Positions 54,044 through 62,687 of a stretch of DNA of 62,897 nt are shown piece after piece (positions within the stretch are counted from its first letter, which is position 1; every line of letters begins with the position of its first letter). The position numbers and the translations under genes were made by a program. Below the pieces are notes generated by a model. That model searched no databases and was not told the DNA's origin. It saw nothing but the letters and a program-made list of their open reading frames with translations. Origin of the DNA: Deltaproteobacteria bacterium (lineage in GTDB: Bacteria; Myxococcota_A; Polyangia; Polyangiales; Polyangiaceae); NCBI GenBank assembly GCA_003235365.1, contig QJWJ01000113.1, positions 1 to 62,897 of the forward strand. Reading direction: 5' to 3'.

Positions 54044-55446
54044 ACCGCCACTGGTTGAGAAGGGCGTGGCTTTGGGCTGCCTTCACGGCCGCCGCACCGG
54101 TGCATGCACGCGAGGACGCTGCTTCCGACACTACCGTTGCAGACTCCTCACCATCACCACCGACAGCCTCCTCGCCACCAGCTGCGCCAACACAAGCCGG
54201 CGCCGGCAGGCAATCCGCCAGTGCCTCAAACACGACCCCGCGCCCTGCAACCGTCGCGAGCCCGCCCCCCGCCAAGGACGTCTCTCCCAAGGATCTGGAG
54301 CACGCAAAGCGGTCGTTTCACGCCGGGGCCGCGGCCTACGCAGCGGGAGAATACCTCGCAGCGATCCAGGCGTTCGAAGCGTCCTACGCGCTGACCCCGT
54401 TTCCCGCCATCGCCTTTTCTCTCGCCCAAGCGGAACGCCGCCAGTACTTCGTCGATCACGACACACGTCATCTGGCCCGGGCGATTGAGCTGTTCCGACG
54501 CTACCTCGACCAAGATCCCCAAGGGAGCCGACGCGGTGACGCGGTCGAAGCCATCTCGCAACTCGAACCCATCATGCTGCTACAGGCTGACGCGACGGAA
54601 CAGAAACGAACGCCGGAAGAAGCCCGGGCGACGCGTATCTTGGTCAGCACGAACACACCGGCTCGCATCGCCGTCGATGGGGGACCGAGCGTGCCCTCAC
54701 CGCTGATTGCCGAAGTAACACCCGGCGAGCACGTCATCTCCTTGGAGGCGGACGGTTACCACTCCGTCGAGCGCTCGGTCATTGCCGTCGAGGGAGCGCT
54801 GGTCCCCGTAGAACTCGCCCTGGTGGAACAGCCCAGCACGCTGCTCGTCCAGAGCGACCAGGATGCGGACTTCTACCTGGACGGGACACTCGTCGGCAGA
54901 AACCAGAACCGCCTGAGCTTGAATCGGAAAGCAGGTCGCCATCGCTTGATCGTCTCGGCCAACGGCTACGCCCCGCACGCCGTCGACGTCTCTCTGCGCC
55001 GCGGCAGGTCGACGAGCGTGCGCGTCGCGTTGCGAGCCACCAAACAGCGCGCGGTGTCACGAGCGCTATTCGTCGCTGGGGGTGCTGGCTTTGTCGCCGG
55101 TGGGGTACTGGGCGTGTTGGCGTGGAATTCCGAATCAGACGCTCGAGAGTTTCTTACCAAGCGGCGCGAGGGCAACGTGTCAGCCAAAGAACTCACGGTC
55201 TACAAGGAGCATGTCTCCGAACGCGACGCTTACCGGACGGCCGCGTTCAGCAGCATCGGCGCCTCGGCGCTGCTCGTGACGACGGCCTGGGTGCTGTTCG
55301 AACTGGACGAGCCGCGCGTCGAGCAATACTGGGAACCCGCGCGCGAAACGCCCGACGCCGAACCAAAGAACAGCGCACCCCTGTGGGAAATCGGCGGCGC
55401 GCCGGACGGCGCCGAGCTGGGCTTGGGTGTCAAGGTAACGCTCTGA
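54040..55446 (+). CDS. TPR/PEGA-domain membrane protein
   Basis: The 468-residue protein overlaps the FG-GAP gene stop (ATGA). A signal peptide (WLWAAFTAAAPVHA) is followed by a Pro/Ser/Ala linker, TPR helices (KRSFHAGAAAYAAGEYLAAI, PAIAFSLAQAERRQYF, HLARAIELFRRYLDQ), then two PEGA domains (RILVSTNTPARIAVDGGPSV and STLLVQSDQDADFYLDGTLV starts). Two transmembrane segments (RALFVAGGAGFVAGGVLGVL, AFSSIGASALLVTTAWVLF) lie near the end. It is homologous in layout to the 35716 protein, which also follows a kinase. PEGA proteins are surface or periplasmic binders. Third gene of the operon. Confidence 0.85.
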   Translation: MNRHWLRRAWLWAAFTAAAPVHAREDAASDTTVADSSPSPPTASSPPAAPTQAGAGRQSASASNTTPRPATVASPPPAKDVSPKDLEHAKRSFHAGAAAYAAGEYLAAIQAFEASYALTPFPAIAFSLAQAERRQYFVDHDTRHLARAIELFRRYLDQDPQGSRRGDAVEAISQLEPIMLLQADATEQKRTPEEARATRILVSTNTPARIAVDGGPSVPSPLIAEVTPGEHVISLEADGYHSVERSVIAVEGALVPVELALVEQPSTLLVQSDQDADFYLDGTLVGRNQNRLSLNRKAGRHRLIVSANGYAPHAVDVSLRRGRSTSVRVALRATKQRAVSRALFVAGGAGFVAGGVLGVLAWNSESDAREFLTKRREGNVSAKELTVYKEHVSERDAYRTAAFSSIGASALLVTTAWVLFELDEPRVEQYWEPARETPDAEPKNSAPLWEIGGAPDGAELGLGVKVTL

Positions 55447-55480
55447 ATTGGGCAGGCAGTCAGGTTGATTGTCGCGTGAG

Positions 55481-55523
55481 CTGGGCAGGCCGTCCAAAGC
55501 TCCTGCTTCAGCGCCCTGCCCAG
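55481..55523. terminator. Inverted repeat between convergent genes, possible bidirectional terminator
   Basis: CTGGGCAGG (55481-55489) and CCTGCCCAG (55515-55523) form perfect 9-bp arms with a 25-nt spacer, in the 138-bp gap between the convergent PEGA/TPR and TonB genes. No T-run is present. Confidence 0.35.
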
Positions 55524-55584
55524 AACTGGCGATCGGCTGGATTGCGCGACGGTGCACGTTGGCAAGCGAATCGGGGCTGTAGGC

Positions 55585-56430
55585 TCAACGACGGAACGTG
55601 ACGTTCACTCGCATCGATGTCGACACAGTGGAGCCGGTCGCATCGAGCCCAGGGTCCAAGCGCTGAGCTTTCATGCAGCGAAGCGCTGCGGCCCCAAACC
55701 CCTGACCGGCAGGTGACTCCTTGACCAACGAGGCTCGGCGCACGTCGCCGCGCTTGCCGATCACCAGCGCCAGTTGAACTGTTGCCTTGTTGTCGAACGC
55801 GGTCTTCGGAAAGTAGCCTCGGCACGGATCGTTCGAACGCAAACTGGGCCGACGGCGCAGACTGGACAAGGGCACCAGCTTGTCCGGCGCTGGTGGCGTT
55901 GAAACCGCTGCCCGAACTGGGGCTTGGCGACCGTTGACGACAGCGCCAGCCACACCGTGTCGCCCCTTGCCTCCGACGGCCACCACCCCCGAGCTGAACA
56001 CGCCGCCATTGGGGTCACTGGCGAAGTCGACCGGCTCGGTGGGCTCCTGCGCGGCCGGGCTGTCTGGGCTACTCGTGACCACCCGCGGAGCGGCCGCAGC
56101 CCGCGGCGCAGACCTGGGAGTCGCCGGCGGATTCGCCGCAGCTTTCGACGGAGGGGGCGGCTCGGGTTCGGGTACCGGCGGCTTGGACGGCTCGGGTTCA
56201 TCCGGCGTGGGCGGTGGAGCGGGGGGCGGCACGACCTCGAGTTCGAGCGGAGGCGGAGCCGCAACGGGTGATCGAGCATCGACGACTGCCAACAGTGCAG
56301 CGACATGCGCACCGATGGCCACCACCCAAGCCAGCACTCGGGATGTGCGACCAGAACCCGAAGGAAAGTGACCAACGAGCCAGCCAGCCTCTGCTGCATT
56401 GCAAGTGTTCATTCGAGGGCTACCTTTCAT
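55585..56430 (-). CDS. tonB: TonB-family energy transducer
   Basis: The 281-residue protein may start at 56430 or 56412 (MNTCNAA). A transmembrane anchor (VLAWVVAIGAHVAALLAVV) is followed by a long Pro/Glu-rich spacer, typical of TonB. The C-terminal ~95 residues form a TonB_C-like domain (ATVQLALVIGKRGDVRRASL, GFGAAALRCMKAQRLDPG, SMRVNVTFRR). It should couple inner-membrane proton force from ExbB-ExbD to outer-membrane receptors. It is third in the leftward ExbB-ExbD-TonB set. The receptor at 57888 is the obvious client, although that receptor has a TonB_C-like domain of its own. Confidence 0.85.
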   Translation of the reverse strand: MKGSPRMNTCNAAEAGWLVGHFPSGSGRTSRVLAWVVAIGAHVAALLAVVDARSPVAAPPPLELEVVPPPAPPPTPDEPEPSKPPVPEPEPPPPSKAAANPPATPRSAPRAAAAPRVVTSSPDSPAAQEPTEPVDFASDPNGGVFSSGVVAVGGKGRHGVAGAVVNGRQAPVRAAVSTPPAPDKLVPLSSLRRRPSLRSNDPCRGYFPKTAFDNKATVQLALVIGKRGDVRRASLVKESPAGQGFGAAALRCMKAQRLDPGLDATGSTVSTSMRVNVTFRR

Positions 56431-56447
56431 CTCAGTTCACACGTTGT

Positions 56448-56861
56448 TCAGTCGCGACTCGGAGGGATGTCAGCGGCAAATGCGATGCGCACGACACCCG
56501 CTTTGCGCAAGGTGTCGACGACGTGCATCACCTGGCCATGACTCGCTCCGGCCGAAGCCGCGACCAAGGTACGCAGTTCCGGATTGGCTCGAAGTGCCGC
56601 TTGAGCTCTCGCCTCGAGTTCGCGGTCACCGGTGATCGACTGCCCATCGACACTCACGGCGCCATCGGCTTCGAGCGACACCGAAAGCATGGTCTGCGTC
56701 GCACCGGCTGTCGCCGCCTTGGGCAAGTCGAGAGGGATGTTGTTACCGGCGATCAACTTGGCGGTAACCATGAACACTACAAGCAGCACCAGCACGATGT
56801 CCACGAGCGGAGTGACGTTGATACCGGTAATCGCATCATCTGATGAATTGACGTGAGCCAT
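56448..56861 (-). CDS. exbD: ExbD/TolR biopolymer transport protein
   Basis: The 137-residue protein has the family layout: a short cytoplasmic start, then INVTPLVDIVLVLLVVFMVTA with the proton-carrying Asp in LVDIVL (Asp ~21), followed by a periplasmic domain ending GVVRIAFAADIPPS. It forms the proton-driven motor with ExbB. Its start lies 3 bp after the exbB stop and its stop 17 bp before the TonB start, so the three genes form one operon. Length matches the family. Confidence 0.92.
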   Translation of the reverse strand: MAHVNSSDDAITGINVTPLVDIVLVLLVVFMVTAKLIAGNNIPLDLPKAATAGATQTMLSVSLEADGAVSVDGQSITGDRELEARAQAALRANPELRTLVAASAGASHGQVMHVVDTLRKAGVVRIAFAADIPPSRD

Positions 56862-56864
56862 GGG

Positions 56865-57581
56865 TCAAACTCCAATCTGATCGACTGCAAATCGCTGAGA
56901 CGGAGAGCATTCGCATTCCACGTCCGGTTCGTCTTGCTCAGGTTGGCAACGAGCACCTTTGAGGTAGGCGAGCAACACGTGGCTGAGCGCCTCGCAGTTC
57001 GACAACGCCTGCTTGATCCTTCGCTGGAAAGCATTGAACGCGGCCACGGCGGGAATGGCGACGCACAAACCGATTGCCGTGGCGACCAACGCTTCGGCGA
57101 TCGCTCCCATCACTTCACTCCCTCCGCCCGCACTGGCGCCACTGCGCTCCAATTGATCGAAGGCCTGCACGATTCCTATCACGGTACCCAACAGGCCGAC
57201 GAACGGCGCGTTGTTTCCCAGCGTCCCCAAGAAGGACAAGCGTTGCTCCAAGCGAAGCCGCCCCATCACGGTGGCCGCTGCCATTGCCTCGTCGGCCGCG
57301 TCCGCACCGCGGTCCACTTGCTGAAGACCCGCCAGGACGACGCTCGCCTCGACGCTCGAGTCGCTTTCGACCAGACGGCGAGCACCGGCGACGTCGTTCT
57401 TGCCCAGGTGGCGGCCCAACTCGGTGACGAGCCGCTTCAGTTCGCCAGTATTGGCCCAGAAGAACCAAGCACGCTCGACCATGATGGCTACGCTGACGAC
57501 GCTGAGACCAATCATGAAGTACATGACAGGGGAAGCTCCAAACTGGAGCATGACGTTCTTTGATTGTTCGACGATGTTCAT
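56865..57581 (-). CDS. exbB: ExbB/TolQ/MotA-type proton channel protein
   Basis: The 238-residue protein starts MNIVEQSKNVMLQFG with GAGGAA upstream. It shows three transmembrane segments (VMYFMIGLSVVSVAIMV, NAPFVGLLGTVIGIVQAF, ALVATAIGLCVAIPAVAAFNAF) and the MotA_ExbB core LGTLGNNAPFVGLLGTVIGI with VATAIGLCVAIPAV. It pairs with ExbD to use the proton gradient to power TonB. The C-terminus adds a Cys-containing acidic stretch (CQPEQDEPDVECEC) not usual in ExbB. It is the first gene of the leftward operon, divergent from the receptor at 57888. Confidence 0.92.
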   Translation of the reverse strand: MNIVEQSKNVMLQFGASPVMYFMIGLSVVSVAIMVERAWFFWANTGELKRLVTELGRHLGKNDVAGARRLVESDSSVEASVVLAGLQQVDRGADAADEAMAAATVMGRLRLEQRLSFLGTLGNNAPFVGLLGTVIGIVQAFDQLERSGASAGGGSEVMGAIAEALVATAIGLCVAIPAVAAFNAFQRRIKQALSNCEALSHVLLAYLKGARCQPEQDEPDVECECSPSQRFAVDQIGV

Positions 57582-57887
57582 GGGTTCCTCATATGGCGCG
57601 AGCTGAACTCGCACGGTGTTGAATGACGAGCCTCACCAAGCACGAGCCGTACCAACACCTGCCCGCGCGCCCCAAACGCGAGGTTGGAACGCAAACAGCG
57701 ACGACGGCGCGAATTGATCCAGTGACAGACAGCAATGCTCTCGTGACGGGCGTCCGGTGTCGTTGCGCATCGACCTCGCGGACGCGGACAGCTGTCCGCT
57801 ATCGGACGCTCGCCCATCAGGAATCCTCGAAGGGAGGCGAAATCTGGTGGTTCTGCCGTTGGCCCGCAGCTTGCTCATGGGGTCGAC
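57582..57887. other. Divergent control region between exbB and the TonB-dependent receptor
   Basis: No gene is visible in 306 bp. It contains the palindrome at 57784-57799 and the promoters of both divergent units. Confidence 0.45.
57784..57799. promoter_or_regulatory. 16-bp perfect palindrome, possible operator
   Basis: GCGGACAGCTGTCCGC is a perfect 16-bp palindrome, 88 bp before the receptor start and ~200 bp before exbB. Its half-site GCGGAC recurs in the longer inverted repeat at 49870. It may be a regulator's binding site for nutrient control of receptor and TonB genes. Confidence 0.5.
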
Positions 57888-60338
57888 ATGAAACCCATCC
57901 TCCGCACCACCATGCTGCTCGCCACGCTGCTACCGCGCTTGGCGGCTGCCCAAACGGATGACGAGCCGCCGTCCCCGAACCTGCGTGCTCCGGTACTCGT
58001 CGAGTCCGCAACGCCCAGCTACCCAGACGCCGAACGCGAGCAAGGCCGCGCGGCGAGCGTCATCCTGCTTCTGGTCATCGATGAATCGGGTCAGGTAACC
58101 GACGCCGAAGTCACCGAATCAGCAGGGACGCACTTCGATGCAGCCGCTCTGGACGCCGCCCGTGCCCTGCGCTTCGAGCCGGCGCTCCGCGACGGTGCAC
58201 CGGTACCGGCTCGGATCCCGTTTCGCTTCGACTTCGCCTTGGACGCCGAGCGCGCAGCGGACGAGGCCGCCACGCCACCGCCCGAAGCCGATCCCGCCGA
58301 AGCACGGCGAGTTCCGTCGCCTCCCCTTTCCGAACCCAACCCAGACGCGACCGAACCAACGAGTGCTCCGGCCGATCCGGCGAGCGAAGCAACCGGCGAC
58401 GACGGCGACGACGTCATCGACATCGACGTACAGGGCGAACAACCCCGGCAGGAGCCCACCAAACGCGTGCTCACGACCGAAGAGCTCACCAAGCTTCCAG
58501 GCACCAATGGCGACGCCTTGCGGGCAATCGGCACGATGCCGGGGGTAGCGCGCCCGCCCGGGCTGACTGGCATGCTGCTCGTGCGCGGATCAGCACCGCG
58601 CGATACCCAAGTTCTCGTCGAAGGCATCACCGTGCCCGTCGCGTATCACTTCGGCGGGTTATCTTCGGTGTTGCCGAGCGAGGTCCTCGAGCGCATCGAC
58701 TTCTACCCCGGAAACTTCGGACCGCAAGTGGGCCGCGCCATGGGAGGGGTTGTCGACATCGGAATCAAGTCTCCACGCGCCGACCGCTTGTCAGCGATGG
58801 CACAGGTCGACCTCGTCGATGCGCGTGCTCTCGTCCAAGCACCCATTTCCGATTCGACCCGTATCATGATTGGCGCGCGACGTTCGTGGCTCGACGCATG
58901 GCTTGGCCCCGTCGTCTCCGACTCCAACTTCCAACTGACCGCCGCACCCGTCTACTACGACATGCAGGCAATGGTGGAGCACGACGTCTCGCCAGACACG
59001 CGCCTGCGCGTATTGGGTTACGCATCGTCGGACAGCATGCGAATCCTCAACGAGAGCCCCAGCGCTAGCGATCCAGCCGACGGCGGCGCTGGCGAGCTCG
59101 GCACCCGCTTTTGGCGAGTACAAGCACGCCTGGACAGTCACCTGACGTCGAAACTGCACTGGGCCAACACGATCTCCATCGGCCAGGACTACGAGCGCTT
59201 CGCGTTCGGTCCGATCAACGCGCGCACGACGTCGCTCATCGCGATGGGACGATCGGATCTGAGCCTCGAAGTGAACGACTACGTCACCGCCGTGGCCGGC
59301 CTCGACACCGAGTGGGCTAGACACGACGCTCATTGGCGTTTCCCCGCGCTCGACTTGGACGGCGCCAACCCGAGCCCGCTCTTCGGCCGCCAAGTGAACG
59401 AATTGGATTCGAAGGCTCAGCTGGCGCGTCCCGCGGCCTATGCGATGCTCAAACTGCATCCGATCGAGCGGCTCGAACTCACGCCAGGCGTTCGCGTCGA
59501 CTACGCGCAAGACACCGAGCGTTTCACCTACGACCCGCGCTTGAGCGCTCGCTACGACCTGACCTCGGACTTTCCACGCACGACCTTGAAAGGAGGCGTG
59601 GGCGTGTTCCATCAGCCTCCCGTGGCATACCAGAGTGTCGAGCCGTGGGGTAATGACGGCGTCCGCAGTCCCAAAGCGATCCACTACAGCGCCGGCATCG
59701 AGCAAGAACTGGCACCCTCCGTCGAGCTGTCCGCTGAAGGCTTCTACAAGACCTTCGACGACTTGATTGTCACCGCACCCGACGCGAGCCGACCGTCGGG
59801 CACCGCCTATGCCAACGTCGGTTCCGGACGTGCCTTTGGTGGCGAGTTCATGTTGCGCTACCAAGCCGACAGCGACTTCTTCGGCTGGGTCGCCTACACG
59901 CTGTCGCGCAGTGAGCGGCGTGACGCACCGGGGCAGCCACTGTACCGCTTCGACTACGACCAAACCCACATTCTCAACGCGCTGGCGAGTTACGACATCG
60001 GCTGGGGCGTACGTCTCGGTGCGCGCTTCCGCTACGTCACCGGCAACCCGTACACCCCATACGTCGGTGGCGTCGCCGATTACGACGCCGGCGCCTATTC
60101 CCCATTGTCCTCTCCCGAACACAATTCGGAACGCTCGGGAGCCTTCCACCAACTCGACGTACGCGTCGACAAGACCTGGAATTTCGACGACTGGCAACTC
60201 ACTGCCTACCTGGACGTGCAAAACACCTACAACCACGAGAATCCCGAAGGCGTTCGATACAACTACGACTACTCGAAGACCGCCGCAACGAATGGTCTTC
60301 CATTGCTGCCCATCATCGGCATCCGAGGTGAACTGTGA
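57888..60338 (+). CDS. TonB-dependent receptor with N-terminal TonB_C-like domain
   Basis: The 816-residue protein has a signal peptide (MLLATLLPRLAAAQ). Residues ~35-120 match a TonB C-terminal-type module: APVLVESATPSYPDAEREQG, LLLVIDESGQVTDAEVTESA and ALDAARALRFEPALRDG. A ~70-residue Pro/Asp linker leads to a plug domain (~190-300; LTKLPGTNGDALRAIGTMPG, GMLLVRGSAPRDTQVLVEGI, YPGNFGPQVGRAMGGVVDIG). A beta-barrel of ~500 residues (RFRYVTGNPYTPYVGG, YLDVQNTYNHENPEG) follows. It should import a ligand across the outer membrane, powered by ExbB-ExbD-TonB encoded divergently. The next gene overlaps its stop. Confidence 0.9.
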   Translation: MKPILRTTMLLATLLPRLAAAQTDDEPPSPNLRAPVLVESATPSYPDAEREQGRAASVILLLVIDESGQVTDAEVTESAGTHFDAAALDAARALRFEPALRDGAPVPARIPFRFDFALDAERAADEAATPPPEADPAEARRVPSPPLSEPNPDATEPTSAPADPASEATGDDGDDVIDIDVQGEQPRQEPTKRVLTTEELTKLPGTNGDALRAIGTMPGVARPPGLTGMLLVRGSAPRDTQVLVEGITVPVAYHFGGLSSVLPSEVLERIDFYPGNFGPQVGRAMGGVVDIGIKSPRADRLSAMAQVDLVDARALVQAPISDSTRIMIGARRSWLDAWLGPVVSDSNFQLTAAPVYYDMQAMVEHDVSPDTRLRVLGYASSDSMRILNESPSASDPADGGAGELGTRFWRVQARLDSHLTSKLHWANTISIGQDYERFAFGPINARTTSLIAMGRSDLSLEVNDYVTAVAGLDTEWARHDAHWRFPALDLDGANPSPLFGRQVNELDSKAQLARPAAYAMLKLHPIERLELTPGVRVDYAQDTERFTYDPRLSARYDLTSDFPRTTLKGGVGVFHQPPVAYQSVEPWGNDGVRSPKAIHYSAGIEQELAPSVELSAEGFYKTFDDLIVTAPDASRPSGTAYANVGSGRAFGGEFMLRYQADSDFFGWVAYTLSRSERRDAPGQPLYRFDYDQTHILNALASYDIGWGVRLGARFRYVTGNPYTPYVGGVADYDAGAYSPLSSPEHNSERSGAFHQLDVRVDKTWNFDDWQLTAYLDVQNTYNHENPEGVRYNYDYSKTAATNGLPLLPIIGIRGEL

Positions 60339-61270
60339 ACACCATCTTGACCCGCCCCACCACGCTGTGCGCGCTTGCCCTCCTCGCCACCTGCGCCTGT
60401 GAAGAGCCGTTCGATCCGGGGTCTCGGGTAAACAGCCTGAGAGTACTCGCAGTCGAGGCCGATCAACCGTACGCGGCACCAGGGCAAACCGTGCGACTGC
60501 AGGCGTTGAGCTTCGATCCCGACAATCGACCAATCAGCTGGGCGTGGCTGCCCTGCGCAAGCCCTGAGATCGGTACCGCACAGGGATGTCTCGACTTTCT
60601 CGCCTCTTTGGACGAGACCCCGACGCCGTTGGCCTACGGCGAAGGACAAGACTCGTTGCTCATCGACATCCCCGCGAACGCGCTGGAGCAATTGCCCGAA
60701 GTATTGAGACCCGCGGCCCAGTTCGGCGTGCTGAGCATGGCCTGTCCCGGAGAGATCGAGCTGCTCGACCCAGGAGAAGGCACTCTGCCCTTTCGCTGTC
60801 TCGACGCGGTGACTGGCCGCGAACTCGACTTGCACGACAGCATCGTCGGACTCAAACGCATCTGGGTCAGAGAAGAAGATCGCAACGACAACCCCATCAT
60901 CGACGAGGTGCAATTCGCTGGTACGCCGTGGCCGGCGGGGGAAACTCGCACGGTCCAAGCGTGCACCAAAACGAGCAATGAGTTCGAAGACTGCCCAAGT
61001 GAAACCCAAACCGAAGTGGGCGTCAGGATCCCGTCACGCAGCTTCGAATCCGGCAGCGACGAGTTTGGACGTCAGTTCGACGAAGCCTTGGTGGTCCAAT
61101 ACTACTCGACCGCGGGTACTTTCGAAGCGGAGGTCCGAGTTGGCGAAGACGCGGCGACCAAATTCGTCGCACCTGCCTCATCTCGAGGCGACACGTTGAC
61201 GCTGTGGTTCGTCGTTCACGACAATCGCGGCGGCGTGACCTGGACCCAGCGGCAGGTCGAGGTCCAATGA
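60335..61270 (+). CDS. Lipoprotein partner of the TonB-dependent receptor
   Basis: The 311-residue protein starts at a GTG overlapping the receptor stop (GTGA). Its signal (LCALALLATCAC) gives a lipoprotein. The mature part is beta-rich with several Cys (LPCASPEIGTAQGCLDFL, MACPGEIELLD). It starts with an Ig-like segment (RVNSLRVLAVEADQPYAAPG) and ends with another (TLTLWFVVHDNRGGVTWTQR). Tight coupling to the receptor suggests it is a surface ligand-binding accessory, as in SusD-like pairs, though it has no sequence similarity to SusD that I can see. No named family. Confidence 0.8.
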   Translation: MNTILTRPTTLCALALLATCACEEPFDPGSRVNSLRVLAVEADQPYAAPGQTVRLQALSFDPDNRPISWAWLPCASPEIGTAQGCLDFLASLDETPTPLAYGEGQDSLLIDIPANALEQLPEVLRPAAQFGVLSMACPGEIELLDPGEGTLPFRCLDAVTGRELDLHDSIVGLKRIWVREEDRNDNPIIDEVQFAGTPWPAGETRTVQACTKTSNEFEDCPSETQTEVGVRIPSRSFESGSDEFGRQFDEALVVQYYSTAGTFEAEVRVGEDAATKFVAPASSRGDTLTLWFVVHDNRGGVTWTQRQVEVQ

Positions 61271-61348
61271 CACATGAACCTGGGTAGTGAGTCGCAAGCG
61301 ACGCTCTGTACTGCCGAGGGCGAACACCCAACGAGTTCGTCTTCGGCG

Positions 61349-62548
61349 TCAGCCTCGCGTCAGCGTGAGCCTCGAGTGGGTGCTGACCAAGTCGACGTTG
61401 CGCGCCGGCAAGCTCAACCGGACGCGAGCACCACCGCCCTGGCGATTGGCGATGCTGAGCGTCCCACCGTGGGCATCGACAATCTCCTTGCAGAGTGCCA
61501 AACCCATGCCGGCACCATGCTCCTTGGTCGTGTACATCGGAAGCAGCGCCGCGCGCTGGGCGTCTTGGGTCAATCCTCGCCCACGGTCGGTCACTTCGAC
61601 CTCACTGGTACCGTCATCGAGAACGCGCGCCTCGACTTCCACGTCTTCGATCGCACTGCCCGCCTCGAGCGAGTTCTTGACGAGATTGACCAGCACCTGC
61701 TCCATCTGCACTGGGTCAAACCACCCCGCCGCATCCGTCGAGCGCACCCGCAGCTGGGGGTACAGCGACGCCGCATGCTCCAACACCGAGCTCCACGCCC
61801 GTTCGCGCCGTTGTGGTTTTGGCAGTTTCGTCAGCTGACCATACCCCTCCACGAACACCTTGAGGTGAGTGGCTCGCTCTTCGATCGTGTCCAATGCCTG
61901 CGTCAGTCGCGCCGCGTGCTCCGGGCGACCGAGCATGAGCCGGACGGTGTTGACGAGAGAGGCGATAGGTGCCAGGGAGTTCTTCACCTCGTGGCTGAGG
62001 ATGCGCACCACCCGCTGCTGCACGTCGCTGTCTCGGAGCCCCACTTGCCGGGTCATTCGTTTGACTACGAGCAGGGTGTACAGCGCGCCGTCGATTTCGA
62101 ACTCTACCCGGGAAAGATGATAACTTTCCGTCCACCCATCCAGCTCGACAGTGAACAGACGGTCGTTCTCCCCGACCAGCGCCTCGCGCAAGGCCTCGGG
62201 TGCGGCCTGGGCCATGCGCAGAAAGTTGCTCCCGTCGAAGGACTTGCCCTCAAAAAACAACTCCCGCGCTTGGCGATTCGAATAGCGGATCGTGCCATTG
62301 TCGGAAAAGCACAACACAGCGTCGCTGGTCCCGTCGAGGATCGCCTTCATCAATGCGCCGTCGATGTCCTTTGCACTCGAGGCGTTCACCCCGGAGGCAA
62401 GCCGCACGATGACGCCAACTACCACCCCCCAAACGCCCACCGCCGCAATTTGTACCGCGGTGCCCAGCCCCAAAGCCCCCGTCACGCCCACGACCCCCGC
62501 GGCGCCGACTACCGCCAACCAACCGCTTCCGCCAGGTCCGATGCGCAT
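61349..62548 (-). CDS. PAS-containing sensor histidine kinase (NtrB/NtrY-like)
   Basis: The protein has 399 residues from the ATG at 62548; an in-frame TTG at 62584 is possible. Two N-terminal transmembrane helices (WLAVVGAAGVVGVTGALGLG, IAAVGVWGVVVGVIVRL) are followed by a PAS domain (~70-165; ILDGTSDAVLCFSDNGTIRY). The HisKA box is RILSHEVKNSLAPIASLVN (H186). The HATPase has N-box QVLVNLVKNSLEAG, DRGRGLT and GAGMGLALCKEIV with GGTLSI. It is divergent from a response regulator, and such pairs in Myxococcota often regulate sigma-54 promoters. All catalytic motifs are present. Confidence 0.88.
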   Translation of the reverse strand: MRIGPGGSGWLAVVGAAGVVGVTGALGLGTAVQIAAVGVWGVVVGVIVRLASGVNASSAKDIDGALMKAILDGTSDAVLCFSDNGTIRYSNRQARELFFEGKSFDGSNFLRMAQAAPEALREALVGENDRLFTVELDGWTESYHLSRVEFEIDGALYTLLVVKRMTRQVGLRDSDVQQRVVRILSHEVKNSLAPIASLVNTVRLMLGRPEHAARLTQALDTIEERATHLKVFVEGYGQLTKLPKPQRRERAWSSVLEHAASLYPQLRVRSTDAAGWFDPVQMEQVLVNLVKNSLEAGSAIEDVEVEARVLDDGTSEVEVTDRGRGLTQDAQRAALLPMYTTKEHGAGMGLALCKEIVDAHGGTLSIANRQGGGARVRLSLPARNVDLVSTHSRLTLTRG

Positions 62549-62687
62549 CGCCGAACGATAGGCAAAGCCCGGCGCGCCGTCCAACGAGAAGCAGCGCAGC
62601 TCCGGGAAACAGCGGCAAGCGCGTCACGCTACCCGCAGCCAAACGACGGCAGTGTGACGAGCCCAGCAACGTGTTAGGATCCGCCCC

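Noticed and set aside
58791..60533. Leftward 580-codon open frame
   Set aside because: Antisense to the TonB-dependent receptor; no motif.
61274..62677. Rightward 467-codon open frame
   Set aside because: Antisense to the PAS histidine kinase, whose HisKA and HATPase motifs are intact.
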